Shown here one piece after another: positions 54,254 to 63,258 of a stretch of DNA of 64,000 bases. The notes under the pieces were generated by a model, which ran no database searches, was not told where the DNA came from, and saw nothing but the letters and a program-made list of their open reading frames with translations. Made by a program: the position numbers and the translations under genes. The DNA comes from JAWKOK01 sp963765875 (lineage in GTDB: Bacteria > Chloroflexota > Anaerolineae > Caldilineales > Caldilineaceae). The DNA lies in assembly GCA_963765875.1 (NCBI GenBank), contig CAVXYK010000008.1:244226-308225 (forward strand), written 5' to 3'. Every line of letters starts with the position of its first letter. Position 1 is the stretch's first letter.

Positions 54254-54393
54254 GCTCCTAACAATGAGAAGCGCCCTCAGGCGCTGCGCGGGCAGCGTCT
54301 GCGCCATCCATCATCAGTTTTCGCCATGATTGTCCCAATGGCGCAAGGTCGCCACAAACCAAAAAGCGCCTGAGGGCGCTTCTCATTGTTAAG
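54254..54393. repeat. GCTAACA-AGCGCC family palindrome
   Basis: Left arm CTAACAATGAGAAGCGCCCT and CAGGCGCT, right arm AGCGCCTGAGGGCGCTTCTC and ATTGTTAAG, a perfect match over about 28 nt, with an 80-nt spacer. The gap 54022-54562 shows nothing else beyond A/T-rich sequence after the CapA start and a degenerate GGGGTTTTCGGTGGGGTT pair. Confidence 0.85.
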
Positions 54394-54562
54394 ACGCGGA
54401 ATTCATTCCCGAAGAATATGCGTCAACCTGCCATTCATGGCCCAGTCTTGTCGTCTGGCATCCCTCACGCTACAATCTTGATGTTCAAATGGCGCTGGAA
54501 CGCAACGGGAGATTCGCCATCAAATCGGGCGCCTTTACCGAAAAGCATGGATGGGAGACGGC

Positions 54563-55267
54563 ATGTACTTTCGCTACCACCAAGAGATTCTCGATATGTT
54601 CCCGGACGTCTGTGGAGGCGTCATCCTGGCCAATCGTGTGCAGAACGGCCCTACATCGCCGGCGCTCCTGGAAGAATATATGAACGAGCAAGCCGCCACG
54701 CTGGCCCGGATAGACGTCCCGCCATCCGAGGTGCCGTCACTCTCCGCATGGCGCGGCGCATTTCGGCGCTTTGGCGTCAACCCCACCAAGTACCGGTCGG
54801 CAAGCGAGGCCCTGCTGCGTCGTCTGACCAAGAAGGGCGACATTCCCAGCATCAACACCCTGGTCGACATTGGCAATCTGGTCAGCATCCGCTACGCGCT
54901 GCCCGTGGCCATGTTCGATGTGCGCGACGTGGTCGACGGCATGACTGTATGTTTTGCCGACGGCGATGAACGCTTCACTGAACTGGGCAATGATTCCGTG
55001 ATTCATCCTGAGCAGGGTGAAGTGGTCTTCACAGACGCGACCGATATGGTCGTGGCGCGTCGCTGGTGCTGGCGCCAGAGCGCGGAGTCCGCATCCCGAG
55101 CCGATACGACTGACCTGATTGTCACTGTGGAATCACAGCATCCGGGCGGACGTCACGATGTTGAGGCGGCCGTGGCGGATCTCGAACTGATCCTCAGTCA
55201 ATTCACCGGCGCAAGCTGCCGGAGCGCAATCTTGGACGCGCAATTGCCCTCGCACGACGATAATTAA
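54563..55267 (+). CDS. B3/B4 tRNA-binding domain protein
   Basis: A 234-residue protein with the B3/B4 domain seen in the beta subunit of phenylalanyl-tRNA synthetase: WRGAFRRFGVNPTKYRSASEALLRRL, then NTLVDIGNLVSIRYALPVAMFD, and a conserved end ADGDERFTELGN and HPEQGEVVFTDATDMVVAR. Stand-alone members are thought to bind or edit aminoacyl-tRNA or amino acids; the function is not proven. ATG 54563 has GGGAG close upstream. Confidence 0.85.
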   Translation: MYFRYHQEILDMFPDVCGGVILANRVQNGPTSPALLEEYMNEQAATLARIDVPPSEVPSLSAWRGAFRRFGVNPTKYRSASEALLRRLTKKGDIPSINTLVDIGNLVSIRYALPVAMFDVRDVVDGMTVCFADGDERFTELGNDSVIHPEQGEVVFTDATDMVVARRWCWRQSAESASRADTTDLIVTVESQHPGGRHDVEAAVADLELILSQFTGASCRSAILDAQLPSHDDN

Positions 55268-55297
55268 TTCACCTCACACCCAAAACGAAGGAATGCC

Positions 55298-56437
55298 ATG
55301 AAAATCACCGTTCTCGGCGCCGGTCTCATTGGCAGCGCCATTGCTATCGATCTGGCGCAGGACACCAATCTAGATGTCACCTCTGTCGACTTGAACCAGC
55401 AGATGCTGGACAAAGTGACGGCCAAAGCGCCGATCACCGGCGTCCAGGCCGATCTGCGTACGCTGGACAGCTACGCAGCACTGCTGGCCGACGCGGATCA
55501 GGTCGTGCTGGCCGTGCCCGGCTTCATGGGCTTTGAGTCGCTGAAGAAGGTCATCGAAGCGGGAAAAAACGTTGTTGACATCTCCTTCTTTCCTGAAGAT
55601 CCATTCTTGCTGGATGATCTGGCCAAAGAAAAGGATGTCACAGCCGTCGTCGATTGTGGCGTTGCGCCAGGGCTGAGCAACATCATCGCCGGTTACGTCG
55701 AAACCCAGGTTGAGCGTGTGGAGAGCTACATCTGCTACGTCGGCGGTCTGCCGCTGGTACGCGAGTGGCCCTACGAGTACAAGGCCGTCTTCTCCCCCAT
55801 CGATGTGCTGGAGGAGTACACGCGCCCGGCGCGCTACGTGGAACATGGCAGCGAGATCGTACGCCCGGCTCTCACCGATATCGAGTTGCTCGACTTTCCC
55901 GGTGTCGGCACGCTGGAAGCCTTCAACACCGATGGACTGCGTTCATTGGCGAAGACGTTGGACGCGCCCTTCATGAAGGAGAAGACGCTGCGCTATCCCG
56001 GCCACGCCAACCTGATGCGCGTCTTCCGAGACAGCGGCTTCTTCGGCGAGGAGACGGTTGAGGTCGGCGGCGAATCAGTCAAGCCGATCAATCTGACCTC
56101 GAAGCTGCTCTTTGACCAGTGGAAGTTAGGAGAGGGCGAGTCCGACATCACCGTCTTCGAAGTGACGATGATGGGCGAGGCTGAAGGCGCTTTTCGGCAG
56201 CACAGCTACACCATGCTCGACACCTACGATCCGGCCACTGACACGACCTCTATGGCGCGCACCACGGGCTACACCTGCTCGATCGTGACACGCCAAGTCG
56301 CAGAGGGGCTCTTCGCTCAAAAGGGAATCTGCCCGCCGGAATACGTGGGTCGCACCGCCGGCTGCTGGGCGCATCTGCTGGCCGGCTATGCAGAGCGCAA
56401 CATCGAACTGGTCGAGACCATCACTGAAAAACGATAG
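55298..56437 (+). CDS. saccharopine dehydrogenase-like oxidoreductase
   Basis: A 379-residue protein. The Rossmann start KITVLGAGLIGSAIAIDLAQ with the acidic VDLNQQ, then ADQVVLAVPGFMGFESLKKV, VVDISFFPEDPF and VVDCGVAPGLSNIIAGY, match the saccharopine/lysine-6-dehydrogenase family, which acts on amino groups with NAD(P). The substrate is unknown. It starts 30 nt after the B3/B4 gene, so the two may be an operon. Confidence 0.9.
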   Translation: MKITVLGAGLIGSAIAIDLAQDTNLDVTSVDLNQQMLDKVTAKAPITGVQADLRTLDSYAALLADADQVVLAVPGFMGFESLKKVIEAGKNVVDISFFPEDPFLLDDLAKEKDVTAVVDCGVAPGLSNIIAGYVETQVERVESYICYVGGLPLVREWPYEYKAVFSPIDVLEEYTRPARYVEHGSEIVRPALTDIELLDFPGVGTLEAFNTDGLRSLAKTLDAPFMKEKTLRYPGHANLMRVFRDSGFFGEETVEVGGESVKPINLTSKLLFDQWKLGEGESDITVFEVTMMGEAEGAFRQHSYTMLDTYDPATDTTSMARTTGYTCSIVTRQVAEGLFAQKGICPPEYVGRTAGCWAHLLAGYAERNIELVETITEKR

Positions 56438-56526
56438 AACGCGGATAAAGCGGATCAGGCGGATTCTCGCAGATTTTTCTTGAAATAATCCGCACTGATC
56501 CGCTTTATCCGCGTCATCCGCGTTCT
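56436..56526. repeat. GCGGAT palindromic repeat, copy G
   Basis: AGAACGCGGATAAAGCGG and ATCAGGCGGATT face AATCCGCACTGATCCGCTTT and ATCCGCGTTCT. It starts at the saccharopine gene stop and ends at the MlrC-like gene stop, so it fills the whole convergent gap and may act as a terminator. Confidence 0.8.
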
Positions 56527-58015
56527 ATTTTTGATCGAGGGGAATGATCGGCCGCCGCACATGCCTGTACGGAAAGCGATCCAGATTGGCCGAGCAGAGG
56601 CCGGCCGTGTCCATCTCGATGACCCCGGCGGCGATGGGCAGGTAGGCAGCGCGATAGGCCACGGCCGACTTGACCGCGATCATCTTCTGTTCTTCGGGAA
56701 TGACGCCGACGCTGCGTAGTTGCGCCAGGTCAAAGGGCGGCGTCTTGCGTTCGGTGAGCACGATGTTGATTCCGCCCACTCTCAGCCAGACCGTTCGCCC
56801 CATGCGAATGGTGTTGCCAAAGAACGAGGCGAAGTGATTGTTGGCCAGTTCGGCGGTGAAGGTGCCTTCCGAGAGCTTTTGGATCACACCTGTGACTGCC
56901 ACCGGTGTGCCATGCCACTCGTCATACTTTCCGCCTGTCACTAGCTCAACCGATGTTCCCTCACCCGCATCCCAACAGAGCGCCACCGCGTCCGGATCCG
57001 CAATGATAACCGTTCCGTCCACAACGCCAGCATCGAGCATGGCGCGCAACGCATCCGTGCCGTCGCCCGGTGTGCCGCCGCCGATGTTGTCGGCCGAGTC
57101 GACCAGGACGATGGGTCGACCCGGCATGGATAGCGCCCGCTGCACAGCGACATCAGCCGACACAAATTCGGGCAACGCGGCGTCCCGGTTGGCCATGAGA
57201 ATGCCGGCAAGCTCGTCAGCATAGCGCTGCGCCAGCTCCGGGTCATCGTTCGTTGTGACAATCAGACTGGCTCCCGCGTCAGGCGTATCGCTGTAGGCAA
57301 AACCGCCGAAGACGGAGACGCAGACCACGGCATCCTCGGCTTCCATCTCCGCGGCACGCTCATGCACGGCAAGCAGCGGCAGATCCGCTGTGCCCGTCGC
57401 TTGCGGCGAGAGGATCAGCGGTGGATGGGCGTATCCTGCGGTGGGCTTGACTTCTCCGCTCAGCAAGCGCTCCATCACATCGGCAGCTTCACGGCCCCGC
57501 TCATAGGGATCGATGTGCGGGTTCTCATCGAAGGCGATGAGCACATCAACGAGGTCGACCGTACGCTGCGAGATGTTGCCGTGCATATCCAGCGTGATCA
57601 CGATGGGCGTATCGTCGCCGACCACATCGCGCACGGCCTGCAAGATGGCGCTCTCCGCATCCAGTTCATCTTCGGTGACCATGGCCCCATGCAGTGCCAA
57701 TAGCACACCGTCCAGCGGCATCGCTACTGCCAGCCGGGCCATCAGTTCTCCGACGATTGTCTCAAAGGCCTCGGTCGTAACGACACCGCCGGGCATGGCT
57801 CCGGCATAGGCTGTCGGCAGCAGTTGCCAGTTTTCGCGTGCATTGTCGATCATGCCTGCGGTGGCCGACTTTCCGCCGGCCAATTGGGCCAGGATGTCGT
57901 CGCCAAAGAAGAGGGCCTGCTTGCGAAAGTCATCCAGGCCGGTGGGGCGGGTAGCAAAGCTATGGGTTTCGTGGGCAATGCCGCCGACGGCGATACGGTC
58001 TGTTTGGGTGCTCAT
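56525..58015 (-). CDS. M81 family (MlrC/microcystinase-like) metallopeptidase
   Basis: A 496-residue protein. The domain starts RIAVGGIAHETHSFATRPTG, a conserved MlrC opening with a likely metal-binding His. Other family stretches are GVVTTEAFETI, LLALHGAMVTED, ITLDMHGNISQRTVD, YERGREAADVMERLL and VDSADNIGGGTPGDGTDALR. The family is named for MlrC of microcystin breakdown, but most members act on other amide or peptide substrates. GGAGG lies 7 nt before ATG 58015. It probably works with the neighbouring enolase-family dehydratase. Confidence 0.9.
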   Translation of the reverse strand: MSTQTDRIAVGGIAHETHSFATRPTGLDDFRKQALFFGDDILAQLAGGKSATAGMIDNARENWQLLPTAYAGAMPGGVVTTEAFETIVGELMARLAVAMPLDGVLLALHGAMVTEDELDAESAILQAVRDVVGDDTPIVITLDMHGNISQRTVDLVDVLIAFDENPHIDPYERGREAADVMERLLSGEVKPTAGYAHPPLILSPQATGTADLPLLAVHERAAEMEAEDAVVCVSVFGGFAYSDTPDAGASLIVTTNDDPELAQRYADELAGILMANRDAALPEFVSADVAVQRALSMPGRPIVLVDSADNIGGGTPGDGTDALRAMLDAGVVDGTVIIADPDAVALCWDAGEGTSVELVTGGKYDEWHGTPVAVTGVIQKLSEGTFTAELANNHFASFFGNTIRMGRTVWLRVGGINIVLTERKTPPFDLAQLRSVGVIPEEQKMIAVKSAVAYRAAYLPIAAGVIEMDTAGLCSANLDRFPYRHVRRPIIPLDQK

Positions 58016-58052
58016 CTGTCTTCCTCCAGAGAAGGTAATGAACTGGGTGTGA

Positions 58053-58118
58053 ACGTCCCCGGCACGACCGGGGAGCGACTGCGCCGAACGAACATCTGGC
58101 CGGTCGTGCCGGGGACGT
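58053..58118. repeat. GTCCCCGGCA palindromic repeat, copy 3
   Basis: Perfect 19-bp arms ACGTCCCCGGCACGACCGG and CCGGTCGTGCCGGGGACGT around GGAGCGACTGCGCCGAACG. It lies in the 107-nt gap between the dehydratase stop and the MlrC-like start. Confidence 0.9.
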
Positions 58119-58122
58119 GCGC

Positions 58123-59349
58123 TCAAATGCTCGACACGCGCACGCCCGCGTCGCTGCGCTCGAAGATCTCCGGCTGCCAAGACGCGCCAATGCCCGGCGA
58201 TTGCGGCGGCAGCGCCTGGCCGTCGACCACGGGGATCGACTCGCGGATGAGCTGCGGATAGAGAATGCGGATGTGGGCACGCAATGTCTCCTGCCAGGCC
58301 ACGTTGGAGGCGGCGATGCCCAACTGAATGCCTGAAAGCAACGTGAACGGTCCAGTACAATCATGCATCACCACCGGCACGTTGTAGAACTGGGCCAACT
58401 CGGCCACGCGCCGGCTCTGTGAAATGCCGCCCACCCATGTGGGATCGATCATCACATAGTCGGCAGCGCGTTTCTCCAGCACGAGACGATAGTCCTCATA
58501 GCCGACCAGCATCTCGCTCACGGCCAGCGGCACGTCGGTCTGACGGCGCAGATCAGCAATGGTGTCGATGCTGTCGGGGCGGATGATGTCCTCGAGCCAG
58601 AGCATGTCCAGATCCTGCACCTTGCGGGCGATGCGCATGGCAGCGGCCAATTGGAAGAAGCCGTGGCCGTCCAGCGCCAGTTCCATGTCGCTGCCCAGCG
58701 CCTCACGGATGGCACGCAGTGGACGCAGCCCTTCGTCGAGATCACGATGGCTGATATGCAACGGTCCGCCCGGCTTGTGGGCCGCGAAGTCGAGCGTCCA
58801 AACTTTGAGGCCGCCGATGCCTTCGTCCAGCAGTTCCTTGGCATAGTCGACTGGTCGGTTGACCACCGACCAGTAGTCGTTGAGCGGTCCCTCGTTGCCG
58901 ATCACACCATGGCCGGGCCAGCCGTAGTCGCCCGCCTTTTTCTCGCCGCGGCCGCCGTAGGCCGGACCACCACTGCTGTTGTAGACCGGGATCGACTGGC
59001 GCGTCTGCCCGCCCAACAGCTGCCAGATCGGCTGTTCTGTGGCCTGGCCAAAGATGTCCCACAGCGCCAGATCGATGGCGGAGATGGCGCGTAGTTCGGT
59101 GCCGCGAGCGCCAAAGTTGGCGGCGCGTTCGTAGAGGAAGCGGAAGTGGCCCTCGATGGCCAGAGGATCCGCGCCCAGCAGCCGCCGCGCCATCCAGTCG
59201 TGGATCATGGAGGCCACGGCATGGGGCACGTAGTAGGTCTCGCCGCAGCCGATGTAGCCGGCGTCGGTATGGATGCGCAACGCCAGCAACCCCGGCATAA
59301 CATGCTGGGGCATGGCCGTCTCGATCTTGGTGATTTTGATGTCGGACAT
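58123..59349 (-). CDS. mandelate racemase/muconate lactonizing enzyme family dehydratase
   Basis: A 408-residue enolase-superfamily enzyme. The capping domain starts KITKIETAMPQHVMPGLLAL and the barrel carries metal ligands: Asp in LALDGHGFFQL, Glu in MLWLEDIIRP and Glu in PLAVSEMLVG. The catalytic His is probably in VVMHDCTGPFTLL. The motif DGHGFF, rather than KxK, suggests a sugar-acid dehydratase. ATG 59349 has AAGGAA upstream; the longer frame to 59511 crosses a repeat. It lies upstream of the MlrC-like gene and is probably cotranscribed. Confidence 0.9.
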   Translation of the reverse strand: MSDIKITKIETAMPQHVMPGLLALRIHTDAGYIGCGETYYVPHAVASMIHDWMARRLLGADPLAIEGHFRFLYERAANFGARGTELRAISAIDLALWDIFGQATEQPIWQLLGGQTRQSIPVYNSSGGPAYGGRGEKKAGDYGWPGHGVIGNEGPLNDYWSVVNRPVDYAKELLDEGIGGLKVWTLDFAAHKPGGPLHISHRDLDEGLRPLRAIREALGSDMELALDGHGFFQLAAAMRIARKVQDLDMLWLEDIIRPDSIDTIADLRRQTDVPLAVSEMLVGYEDYRLVLEKRAADYVMIDPTWVGGISQSRRVAELAQFYNVPVVMHDCTGPFTLLSGIQLGIAASNVAWQETLRAHIRILYPQLIRESIPVVDGQALPPQSPGIGASWQPEIFERSDAGVRVSSI

Positions 59350-59384
59350 GGGTTCCTTTCCTTGGATACACGGGTGGAAAAATA

Positions 59385-59495
59385 CTTCACCACAGAGACA
59401 CGGAGGTGGCACAGAGATCACGGAGAACAACTCGAAATCGGCTTGCTCATCCGCGTTTATCTGCGTATATCTGCGGCTATTCTCGAGCCGGCAAA
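59385..59495. repeat. CACAGAG/CACGGAG palindromic repeat, copy H
   Basis: ACCACAGAGACACGGAGG and GCACAGAGATCACGGAG on the left, CATCCGCGTTTATCTGCGT and ATATCTGCGGC on the right. Left and right arms derive from different variants, so pairing is weaker. Confidence 0.65.
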
Positions 59496-59644
59496 CTTGA
59501 ATTGCCATCACTATAGCCGTTTCCAGCGGCTTGTCAATGAGCGATCATGCGACATGATTGGCAAAGCGAAGCGAGTGGAATATGATACGTTTGGCGGCAG
59601 AGGATCGCGTGCAGACAAAATCGAACAAATCGATTAAAACCAAC

Positions 59645-59710
59645 CGTATACGTACGGGCGTGCCCTTGTGGCCGCCCTCACATGTGGGGACATACCCGTA
59701 TGTCCGCCCG
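59645..59710. repeat. GTACGGGCGTGCCC palindromic repeat
   Basis: ATACGTACGGGCG on the left and ACATACCCGTATGTCCGCCCG on the right, with an inner CCTTGTGGCC/CACATGTGGGG. GTAGGG-like family. Together with copy H it accounts for most of the gap 59350-59781. Confidence 0.6.
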
Positions 59711-59781
59711 CTGCCGACAGTCATCCATTTTTACAATTTTCGACCACATCCACATGAAATCGCAACAGCAGGGAGAAGAAG

Positions 59782-60765
59782 ATGCGCGTGCTAACACGAA
59801 GTGACGTAGAATCACTCCTGACCATCAATGACGCCATCGATGCGGTCGAGGAAGGCTTTCGGCAGCTGGCGTTGGGTAATGTTCAGATGCCCCAACGCCT
59901 GGCGACGACGATCCCGTCCCACAATGGACTGCACCTCTCCATGCCCGCGTTTGTCGATCGTGAGCCGGGCACACTGACCACCAAGATCATCACCGTCTAC
60001 CCCGACAACCCGGCCAAACACATCATGCCCATGATCCAAGGCGTGCTGATGCTCTACGACGCCGAAAACGGTGAGCTACTGGCGCTCATGGATGCGGAAT
60101 ATCTTACCGCCATGCGCACCGGAGCGGCCAGCGGCGTCGCCACCAGGGCGCTTGCCAAACCGGATGCTTCATTTGTCACGCTTTTCGGCGCAGGCGCGCA
60201 GGCAGGAGCCCAACTGGCTGCAGTCTGCGCAGTGCGGCCTGTCGAACGTGCCTTCGTTGTCACCAAGACGGGACGGCATGACGTCGCCTTCTGCCTACAC
60301 ATGGAGGCCAAGCTGGGGATAGAGGTGACGCCCGCCGAAGATCCTCGGGCGGCTGTCGAGTCCTCCGATATCATCTGCACGGCGACGACCTCCTTCGTGC
60401 CTGTGGTCAATGGCAATTGGGTCCAGGATGGCACCCACATCAACGCAGTCGGCGCCTACACGTCGTCCATGCGCGAACTGGATTCCTCCACGGTTCAGTT
60501 TGCCCGCGTCTTCGTCGATGACCACGCAGCCGCCAAGACCGAAGCAGGCGACATTCTCATCCCCATTGAGGCGGGCGAGTTTGGCTACGATCACGTCGCC
60601 GGCGAATTGGGCGAGGTGTTGTTGGAGCGTGTGCCCGGTCGCCAGCACGGGACCGATATCACGATCTTCAAGTCGGTTGGCTTGGCCATGCAGGATGCGG
60701 TGACCGCGGAAAAGGTCTATGCACGAGCGGTCGAGGAGGGGGTTGGGCAGGATGTAGACCTGTAA
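59782..60765 (+). CDS. ornithine cyclodeaminase/mu-crystallin family protein
   Basis: A 327-residue NAD(P)-binding protein: TINDAIDAVEEGFRQLALG, HLSMPAFVDREPGTLTTKII, AEYLTAMRTGAASGVATRAL, the Rossmann turn FGAGAQAGAQLAAV and FVDDHAAAKTEAGDI. The family includes ornithine cyclodeaminase, alanine dehydrogenase and ketimine reductases; the substrate is open. GGGAGAAGAAG precedes the ATG. First of a plus-strand run of catabolic genes. Confidence 0.9.
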   Translation: MRVLTRSDVESLLTINDAIDAVEEGFRQLALGNVQMPQRLATTIPSHNGLHLSMPAFVDREPGTLTTKIITVYPDNPAKHIMPMIQGVLMLYDAENGELLALMDAEYLTAMRTGAASGVATRALAKPDASFVTLFGAGAQAGAQLAAVCAVRPVERAFVVTKTGRHDVAFCLHMEAKLGIEVTPAEDPRAAVESSDIICTATTSFVPVVNGNWVQDGTHINAVGAYTSSMRELDSSTVQFARVFVDDHAAAKTEAGDILIPIEAGEFGYDHVAGELGEVLLERVPGRQHGTDITIFKSVGLAMQDAVTAEKVYARAVEEGVGQDVDL

Positions 60766-60916
60766 AATGGTGAATAGTGAATTGCGGACTGTGAATTCTT
60801 AATCGCGTGAGAGGTATGCGATCCAGCACGACGCAGATGCTCTGTCGGAGATGCTCTGTCGATGCTCTATTGCGCTTTTGAATGGTTCCGTTCTTTCAGA
60901 AAAGGATATCTGACAC

Positions 60917-61933
60917 GTGAGAAACACAATGAAGGCTCTGATATTTCCGGAAACCTGGCAGGTGGAGCTTGTGGAGACCGATATCCCCGAGCCCGGCCCG
61001 AATGAAGTATTGGCGGAGATCCGCTGTGTCGGCATTTGCGGGACCGATGTCGGCATCTACGACGGCTCTCATTGGATTGTTGCCCGCGGGCCGGGTGGGC
61101 ATGGCCACGAGACAGGTGCAATCGCCGTCGAAGTCGGCAAGAATGTCGTGGGCATCGAACCTGGGGATCGGCTGGCCAGGATGGGCGCGGGCTTCGCTCA
61201 GTACAGCACCGAGGTCAATGTGCTTGGCCAGGGCGATGATGAGAAGTATGGGGCGCCGCCTATCGTACGCAACGATCTCACGGTAGAGGAACTCTCGTTC
61301 GCCGATCCCGTTGCCTGTGCCATCAACTGCGCCGAACGCGCTGAACTGGGGCGTATCCAGGGACGAACGCCCAAGGCCGTCGTCCTCGGACTGGGCCCGA
61401 TCGGGTTGATCTTGACCCAGATCCTACGCGAGCGCGGCGTCGAAGTGGCCGCGTCCGAACCATACGAGCACAAACGGGCTTTGGCAGAATCATACGGAGC
61501 GACAACCTTCAACCCTGCTGCGTTCAAGCGTTCGATCCACGGAAAGCGCACCTACGTCGATCAGATCCGCGAGGAGTTCGGCGAGGCCGACGTCGTATTT
61601 GAGATGGTGGGCCGAAACGAGATCTTGGTCGACGCCATTGATCTGGTGCGGCCCGGCTATCGCGTCCTCGTCTTCGGTGCACAGCGAACCCAGATCATAC
61701 CCTACGAAAAATGCAGGCGAAGAGGCGTCGAGATCGTCTACCCGCAGGCGACCATGAACTCTAAGGATGGTGAGAACTACTGGCATGTGGCCCTGGACCT
61801 GATCGCCGAAAGACGACTCAAGCTGCTGGAGCTGATCACCCATCGAGTATCGCTCGCCGAGGCAGTTGAAGTCTTCGAATATTACAAGCGTGAAGAGTAC
61901 ATCAAGGTTCTGATCGAGCCGTTCAGAGACTGA
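60917..61933 (+). CDS. zinc-type alcohol/polyol dehydrogenase (MDR superfamily)
   Basis: A 338-residue MDR protein. The catalytic zinc ligands are Cys in VGICGTDVGIYDG and His-Glu in GGHGHETGAIAVEVG. The GroES-like half is followed by a Rossmann fold with VVLGLGPIGLILTQIL. The structural-zinc four-cysteine loop is missing. The family oxidises sugars, polyols or threonine with NAD(P). GTG 60917 has AGGA 10 nt upstream; ATG 60929 is an alternative. Confidence 0.88.
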   Translation: MRNTMKALIFPETWQVELVETDIPEPGPNEVLAEIRCVGICGTDVGIYDGSHWIVARGPGGHGHETGAIAVEVGKNVVGIEPGDRLARMGAGFAQYSTEVNVLGQGDDEKYGAPPIVRNDLTVEELSFADPVACAINCAERAELGRIQGRTPKAVVLGLGPIGLILTQILRERGVEVAASEPYEHKRALAESYGATTFNPAAFKRSIHGKRTYVDQIREEFGEADVVFEMVGRNEILVDAIDLVRPGYRVLVFGAQRTQIIPYEKCRRRGVEIVYPQATMNSKDGENYWHVALDLIAERRLKLLELITHRVSLAEAVEVFEYYKREEYIKVLIEPFRD

Positions 61934-61952
61934 GCAACGCTACCTCCCTATT

Positions 61953-63125
61953 GTGGATGAAGATATCTTTGGAGATTTACAGATGAATATGATCGGCGCA
62001 TACGGTCCATGGATGGCCGAACTGGCTAGCGATCCGCCGCGGCTCTCTTTTCGCAATGATGCAGAGAGTGACATCGAAGCATGGCGTTCCGTAGCTCGCC
62101 AACGTGCGCTGGACTGCCTGGCGATGCCTGACAGCGGCGGCACGCCCCAGGTCACGGTCCATGCGCAGTACATCTACGACGGATTGCACGTTGAGGAGCT
62201 TTCGTGGCAGTTGCCCTATGGGCCGAGCACAGAGGCGATTCTGCTCAAGCCGGCCGGCAGCACCGATCCATTGCCGGGAATCCTCGCTCTGCACGACCAC
62301 GCCACCAACAAGTACTTCGGCAAACGCAAGATCGCGCGGACATCTGATGCCTGGCATCCAACCCTCTTCGAAAGCCACGACCCCTACTATGGCGGCGTCT
62401 CCTGGGCCGATGAGATCGCAAAACGCGGCTATGCCGTCCTCGTACCCGATGCCTTCACCTTCGGCAGCCGGCGCGTGCGGCTGAGCGATGTACCCGAACA
62501 TCTGCGGCAGGGGATTGTCGACACCGGCCTTGATGATGAGCCGGACAACGGCGAGGCGATCGAAGTCTACAATCAGTGGGCGGCCGAGCATGAGTCGGTC
62601 ATGGCCAAGTCCCTCTTCTCGGCCGGCACGACCTGGCCGGGCGTCTTCTTGGGCGAGGATCAGCGTGCGCTCGACGTTCTCTGTGCGCGAGATGATGTCG
62701 ACGACACGCGTATTGGCTGTGGCGGACTCTCTGGCGGCGGCCTGCGCACAGTCTACCTGGGCGGCCTCGATCCGCGCATCGACTGCGCCGTCTGTGTCGG
62801 CATGATGACGACCTGGCGTGACTACCTGCTCAACGTCAGTTCAACCCATACCTGGATGGCCTATATTCCTGGGTTACCGCTCGATCTCGACTATCCTGAG
62901 GTGCTCGGGCTGCGCGTCCCTCTGCCGACCATGGTCCTGAGCAACATTGAAGATCCGCTCTTCACGCTGCCGGAGATGGAGCGTGCCGATGAGATGTTGC
63001 GCCAAGTCTTCGACAAGGCCGGGGCTGCCGATCGCTACCGCGGCACGTTTCACCCCGGCGGCCACAAGTTTGACCTGCCCATGCAAGCCGAAGCCTTCGA
63101 CTGGTTCGATAAGTGGCTAAAATAG
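61953..63125 (+). CDS. alpha/beta hydrolase (dienelactone hydrolase/acetyl xylan esterase-like)
   Basis: A 390-residue hydrolase. The nucleophile elbow is GCGGLSGGGLRTVYLGG (GxSxG), the acid is likely Asp in NIEDPLFTLPEM and the His is in FHPGGHKFDLP. The N-terminal half has PGILALHDHATNKYFGKRKI, resembling other large esterase relatives with an insert. It begins 20 nt after the dehydrogenase stop, so the two are one operon. The substrate is unknown. Confidence 0.86.
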   Translation: MDEDIFGDLQMNMIGAYGPWMAELASDPPRLSFRNDAESDIEAWRSVARQRALDCLAMPDSGGTPQVTVHAQYIYDGLHVEELSWQLPYGPSTEAILLKPAGSTDPLPGILALHDHATNKYFGKRKIARTSDAWHPTLFESHDPYYGGVSWADEIAKRGYAVLVPDAFTFGSRRVRLSDVPEHLRQGIVDTGLDDEPDNGEAIEVYNQWAAEHESVMAKSLFSAGTTWPGVFLGEDQRALDVLCARDDVDDTRIGCGGLSGGGLRTVYLGGLDPRIDCAVCVGMMTTWRDYLLNVSSTHTWMAYIPGLPLDLDYPEVLGLRVPLPTMVLSNIEDPLFTLPEMERADEMLRQVFDKAGAADRYRGTFHPGGHKFDLPMQAEAFDWFDKWLK

Positions 63126-63258
63126 TGGGGCCTGTTTCCTTCTCCAAAGTGCGACAGATTTCCTCGAATCAGGTATAATTACCATCATCAAAGGGCCGGA
63201 TATCCTGGCGATTTCCACGCCAAAAATGCTACGTGTAGAGCAGTGAGGCGACAATCGT

